A DNA stretch of 64,000 bases from Macrotis lagotis. Its lineage: Eukaryota > Chordata > Mammalia > Peramelemorphia > Peramelidae. The translations under genes were made by a program, and so were the position numbers. Under the pieces are notes generated by a model, which did not search any database, was not told the DNA's origin, and worked only from the letters and a program-made list of their open reading frames with translations. The stretch lies in the NCBI RefSeq assembly GCF_037893015.1, contig NC_133658.1:886056977-886120976 (forward strand). The letters are read 5' to 3'. Each line of letters starts with the position of its first letter. The stretch's first letter is position 1. Shown here piece after piece: positions 60,435 through 64,000 of the stretch.

Positions 60435-61170
60435 AAACATATCTTAAAAGTACCTACTTTGTGCTACGTGCAAGAATACAAAGAGTTACAAATAAGAAAG
60501 GCCCTGCCCTCAAAGAGCTTCCATTCTACTGGGGTGAAATGGAACGTTCACTGACAAGTAGATACCAAAAATCATATACAAGGTAAAATACAGACTAGGG
60601 CAGGTAAGGAGAGTGTCAACTGAAATGAATCTTCAAGGGAGGCGATACAAGCTGTTGAAGGAGGGGAATGTGTGGTCCAGATGGCACAGTTGAAAGAGCT
60701 CTGATGTGGAGTCAGGAAGAAGCCTCTTTCTGAGTTCAAATCTGACTCAGACACTTATCAATTGTGTGTCCCTGGGCAAGTTGCTTCATCCTATTTGCCT
60801 CAATTTCCTATTCTGTAAAATTAACTGGAGAAAAAATTGGTAAACCACTTTAGTGTCTTTGCCAAGACAACTCAACTGGGGTCATAGAGAGGCAGACACA
60901 ACTAAAAAAAATAACTGAAGAACAACAAAGCAATCAAGTAATGAAAGACAGGCTAAGGGTTATGATGTGGGGGAATAGGAATTGTAAGTAGACCATTTGA
61001 ACTGTGACATAGAATAGGTGAGGGAAAGTAATATGAAATAAGTCTGAGAGATTAGTTGGAAGCACAAGCTTTGGATGCCAGACAGAAGAATTTGTATTTT
61101 ATCTTAGAGAAAATGGCGAGCCACTCAAGTTTTTTGAGTTAATTAAGGCTGGGATAAACCTATGTTAACA
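60435..61170 (-). mobile_element. L2 LINE 3' half, minus strand, split by a SINE
   Basis: 'agtacctactttgtgctacg', 'aaaggccctgccctcaaaga', 'gcttccattctactggggtg'; after the SINE 'gaatttgtattttatcttag' and 'aatggcgagccactcaagtt'. Confidence 0.83.
60674..60929 (+). mobile_element. SINE with RTE/BovB-like tail
   Basis: 'ccagatggcacagttgaaag', 'ctgggcaagttgcttcatcc', 'taaaccactttagtgtcttt', 'gccaagacaactcaactggg' and a GAAGAACAACAAA end. Confidence 0.92.
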
Positions 61171-61324
61171 CAGTTTAAACAGAAGCACAGCTCTCATAAT
61201 AATAAATAGCTCTTCATAATAAATAGAAACTCATTCATAAATTTTATGACAGCAATTCAGTGTACCACTTCAGCCCTTTACTCAAAGACTTCACACTTTC
61301 TGGAGCCCCTCCATGGTAGAAGAC

Positions 61325-61650
61325 TGTGTAGTATAGTGAAGAGAATGATTGATTTGGAGTTAAATGATTCCAGATATAAATTCTGACTCTAGTTTACTAT
61401 CTGGGCCACCTTAGATAAGACCCTTCCTCTCTCAGCCTCAGTTTTCTTCTCTGTAAAAATGAGGCATTTGGGCTACATGGCCTAGATCTATGATCCCATG
61501 AGTCTCTCCTAGCTTCAGTTCCCTTCTCTGCAAAAGGAGAGTTGGAATATATGACTTCAGGGGCTCCTTCCAATCCTAGATCTATGATTCAAAGGAGGTT
61601 AGTTGCATTTTAGGCCTTTCCAGCTCTAAATCTAATGCATCTCTGAGCCC
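61325..61650 (+). mobile_element. MIR-type SINE with duplicated MIR3-like tail
   Basis: 'gtgtagtatagtgaagagaa', 'ctcagcctcagttttcttct', 'gggctacatggcctagatct', then the tail again: 'agcttcagttcccttctctg', 'ggctccttccaatcctagat', and a third partial 'cctttccagctctaaatcta'. Confidence 0.8.
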
Positions 61651-62113
61651 ATGTTCCCTTGTCTCCTTTGTTCTTAATTAATTTGTCGATAATATTAGGC
61701 AAGCTAGTTTGGTAGCATTGGTGCCCCAGCTGAGCTGGGCTGCCTGATCAGCATGGAATGCCAATTATAATGGAAATTAGCATGCCATCTGCAATAGAGT
61801 GTAGGCAAAGGACTCCCACCTAGACTCCAGGAAAGCTAATTAGCCAGCTCTCCTGAGCCATCCGGGGAGCCTGGATACAGACCTCCTCCTCATCCTTCCA
61901 GGACCACCTTGCCAAGTCACAGTCTGAGAGCCAAGCAAGCTTGGCAGGCCACAGGGACCATCAGGGAAAAGGGCTTACCCAAATGCAACCATGATCCCTC
62001 CTTGGATGCTCCAGTTAAAAAACCCAACCAAACAAGCCAACTCTTTTGCTTCTATTTCCCCTCTGAAATAGTCTTAGATTCTTTGTAAGGCTGCTATGAG
62101 GAAGAGATATTGC

Positions 62114-62115
<2 letters not shown>
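61651..62115. other. Low-repeat block, best candidate conserved non-coding element
   Basis: About 460 bases without a transposon. 'ccagctgagctgggctgcct' is near-palindromic; 'ccaattataatgg' is a near-perfect palindrome (61761-61773), followed by the octamer-like ATTAGCAT (61776-61783) and 'aagctaattagccagc' (61834-61849). Dense homeodomain/POU-type motifs are visible; enhancer function is inferred. Confidence 0.45.

Positions 62116-62158
<43 letters not shown>
62116..62158 (+). repeat. (AC)n microsatellite
   Basis: About 21 AC units. Confidence 0.98.
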
Positions 62159-62160
<2 letters not shown>

Positions 62161-62462
62161 TTTGGGCACAAATAGAGACAGGTTTATGTGTACATTACAG
62201 AGACAAATAGATTGCCTTGAAAATGAGCATCCACCCACATTCCTAAAGTGACTCAGATGGTGGTAACTATGTCACCTGTCTACTACCTTCCCCCCCACCC
62301 CAAGCCTCCTGTTAGATGATGCTATCCTGCCTTGGACTCCAGTGCTCAGGAAACAGCTGTCATGGAAATCACTCAAACTCAGTCCTGGAAGAGACCTAGG
62401 CAGCCATTTAAGCCAATCCACAGTAGGAAAATATTCCCCTCTACCTTCAGCCTACTAAGTGG
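62159..62462. other. Low-repeat sequence with MIR3/L3-like piece
   Basis: Mostly unassigned. 'cagtcctggaagagacctag' and 'gcagccatttaagccaatcc' (62380-62418) resemble MIR3/L3. Confidence 0.45.
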
Positions 62463-62865
62463 CCATCTGGTTGGTACAAAGGATAGAGTGCTGGACCCAG
62501 AGTCAGAAGGACCCAAGTTCAAATCTGTTTTCAGACTAACTGTATGACCCTGGCAAGTTACTTTACCTTCTTTGTCTCAGTTTCCTTATCTGTAAAAATG
62601 AGCTGGAGAGGGGGCAGCTAGGTAACTCAGTGGATAGAGCACTGTCCTGGAGTCAGGAGAACCTGAATTCAAATCCAGCCTCAAATGCTTAATAATTACC
62701 TAGCTTGTGTGACCTTGGGCAAGTTGCTTAACCCCATTGCCTTACAAAAACAAAAAATGAACTGGAGAAGGAAATAGCAAATCATTCTAATACCTCTGCC
62801 AAAAAAAAACCCCAAATGGGGTCACAAACAGTCAGATAGGAATGAAAAATGACTTAAAAACAATG
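62463..62865 (+). mobile_element. SINE with RTE/BovB-like tail, split by WSINE
   Basis: 'acaaaggatagagtgctgga', 'tgtctcagtttccttatctg', then after the WSINE 'ggagaaggaaatagcaaatc', 'aaaccccaaatggggtcaca' and 'aacagtcagataggaatgaa'. Confidence 0.92.
62611..62753 (+). mobile_element. WSINE1-like SINE nested in RTE-tailed SINE
   Basis: 'ggggcagctaggtaactcag' head and 'ccccattgccttacaaaaac' tail. Flanks 'aaaatgagctggagag' (62595-62610) and 'aaaatgaactggagaa' (62754-62769). Confidence 0.94.
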
Positions 62866-62957
62866 ACTTTTTATTTCAAGTTCTCTAGTGAGCATAGGAA
62901 TGGGGACTAGGAGATAGGGTGGAGGGAGAGGAGGAAATGATGCCCCCTCTCTGCATT

Positions 62958-63187
62958 TTTGTTGTTCTATTATGTCCAACTCTTTGTGACCTGATTCGGG
63001 GTTTTCTTGGCAAAGATACTGGAGTGGTTTGTCATTTCCTTCTCCCACTCATTTGACAGGTGAGGAAACTGAGGCCAATAGGGTTAAGTGGCTTAGAGTC
63101 ACACAGCTAGTAAGTGTCAGGTCACATTTGAACTCAGGTCTTCCTGACTCTAGGGCTGGCTCCCCACACACTGTACACTGGCCCTCC
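62958..63187 (-). mobile_element. SINE with RTE/BovB-like tail
   Basis: 'gttgttctattatgtccaac', 'tctttgtgacctgattcggg', 'cttggcaaagatactggagt', 'gaggaaactgaggccaatag' and 'catttgaactcaggtcttcc'. Confidence 0.93.
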
Positions 63188-63381
63188 TTTAATTACCTCA
63201 GTCATAACTCATTAAGTTTGTAATTATTTTTTGCTTTCTTTGCCTTCCTTTTTATAGATTACTCTTGGAGAGAAGTCTTTTCCCCTCCAAAACAGACAAG
63301 GAGATCATAGAAATAAGAGTTAAAATGGATATCTATCAATCTACTAATTTTTTATTAAATTTATAAACACAGGATTACAGG
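63188..63381. other. Low-repeat sequence
   Basis: No gene or firm repeat seen. Confidence 0.4.
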
Positions 63382-63650
63382 AAGCTAGGTGGAATAAACA
63401 GCAAATAAGAGTTCTGGATTTTGAATCATGAGGACGAATTCAAGACAAATCTCAATCCCTTATTAGCCCTGTGATTCCGGGCAAGTTACACTGCCAGTTT
63501 CAGTTTCCCCATCTGTAAAATGGAGATAGTAATAGCACCTACCTCCTAGCATTGTCGTGAGGATCAAATGAGATAATTTTTGCGAAGCAGTTTTGCAAAC
63601 AATAAAAGGGTTCTATAAATGCCAGTGACTTATTATTATCATATTACTTA
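63382..63650 (+). mobile_element. SINE with MIR-type tail
   Basis: 'ggaagctaggtggaataaac', 'tgattccgggcaagttacac', 'cagtttccccatctgtaaaa', 'gtcgtgaggatcaaatgaga' and a TTATTATTATC end. Confidence 0.87.
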
Positions 63651-63769
63651 TTCAGCCAGCATCAGAAAACTCTCCAAGACTGCAAATTGCAGAGAAGATG
63701 TTTATTTCCCTTGTTAGAGGAAGTCCTGCACTGGAAGCTCCTTACCACAAAGAGATCCTAGGTCTGCTT

Positions 63770-64000
63770 TTTTTACTTTTTATTTTTTATGATATTATTT
63801 TATTTTTTCCAATTGTATGTAAAAATAATTTTTAGCATTAATTTTTCTCCCTCCTTTCCTCCCCTTCCTAAAAATGATAAGCAATTTGATATAGATTCTA
63901 AATGTGTAATCATGTAAAATATATCTCCATGTAAGTCATGGATGTAAAAGAAGAAACAGATCAAAAGAAAAAAACACAAAAAATAAAGTGACAATAGTAT
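63770..64000 (-). mobile_element. L1 LINE 3' UTR, minus strand, cut by the window end
   Basis: 'attttttccaattgtatgta', 'aaaataatttttagcattaa', 'gataagcaatttgatataga' and 'gtaatcatgtaaaatatatc'. It resembles the copy at 1000-1400. Confidence 0.78.

Noticed and set aside
17140-61170. Recurring ancient repeat with words like 'attccaggcatggggga' first considered an unknown family
   Set aside because: Its complement matches LINE-2 text including the Y-x-D-D and G-V-P-Q-G-type RT boxes, so these pieces are L2 on the minus strand.

Overview
This window looks like a non-coding, gene-poor stretch of a marsupial genome. I see no protein-coding exon, rRNA or tRNA gene, CRISPR array or bacterial-type operon. 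Every long open frame that I checked either overlaps transposon DNA, is low-complexity (CT, GA, CA runs) or has no recognisable domain. The marsupial assignment rests on about 20 copies of one SINE (head GGGGCAGCTAGGTGG, tail TTGCCTTGCAAAAACC plus A-run). I associate this with the marsupial WSINE1/MAR-type families, and an Australian, perhaps dasyurid, species is my best guess rather than something proven. Very abundant MIR/CORE-SINEs, LINE-2 and L3/CR1 fossils and marsupial-type L1 3' ends agree with this.

Layout. 1-12 kb: L1 3' ends on both strands, several SINEs, an 820-bp L2 fragment still showing reverse transcriptase motifs (8.5-9.3 kb), a 31-bp minisatellite (6.2 kb), a duplicated L1 tail (11.3 kb) and a head-only SINE (11.69 kb). 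12-24 kb: microsatellites, an L1 3' end cut by a SINE (13.5-14.4 kb), an AT-rich pentamer-like satellite split by a SINE (17.6-18.3 kb), a GA tract (20.8 kb), and low-repeat blocks at 11.9, 16.0, 18.4 and 21.5 kb. 24-34 kb: the densest nesting, with L1 pieces, an L3/CR1 reverse transcriptase fossil carrying two SINEs (27.0-27.8 kb), a four-level SINE stack (28.65-29.5 kb) and a large L1 on the minus strand (31.9-32.9 kb). 33.7-35.7 kb: the longest L2 fossil, on the minus strand, with a readable Y-x-D-D motif. 36-50 kb: L2, MIR and L1 fragments with low-repeat blocks between. 50-64 kb: more L2 and SINEs, a 0.85-kb L1 (54.7-55.5 kb), low-repeat blocks at 51.1, 56.9, 58.8 and 61.7 kb, and one strong G-quadruplex motif at 60.16 kb.

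There is no gene network to describe. What works together is the retroposon population: one tRNA-like SINE head is joined to at least four different 3' tails, each apparently suited to a different LINE partner (A-tail for L1, an RTE/BovB-like tail, a MIR-type tail, and a fourth tail I cannot assign). The copies with clean target-site duplications are the A-tailed ones, so these appear to be the youngest. Family names are given from memory of consensus sequences and were not checked by alignment; element ends are accurate to roughly 10-20 bases unless a target-site duplication fixes them.
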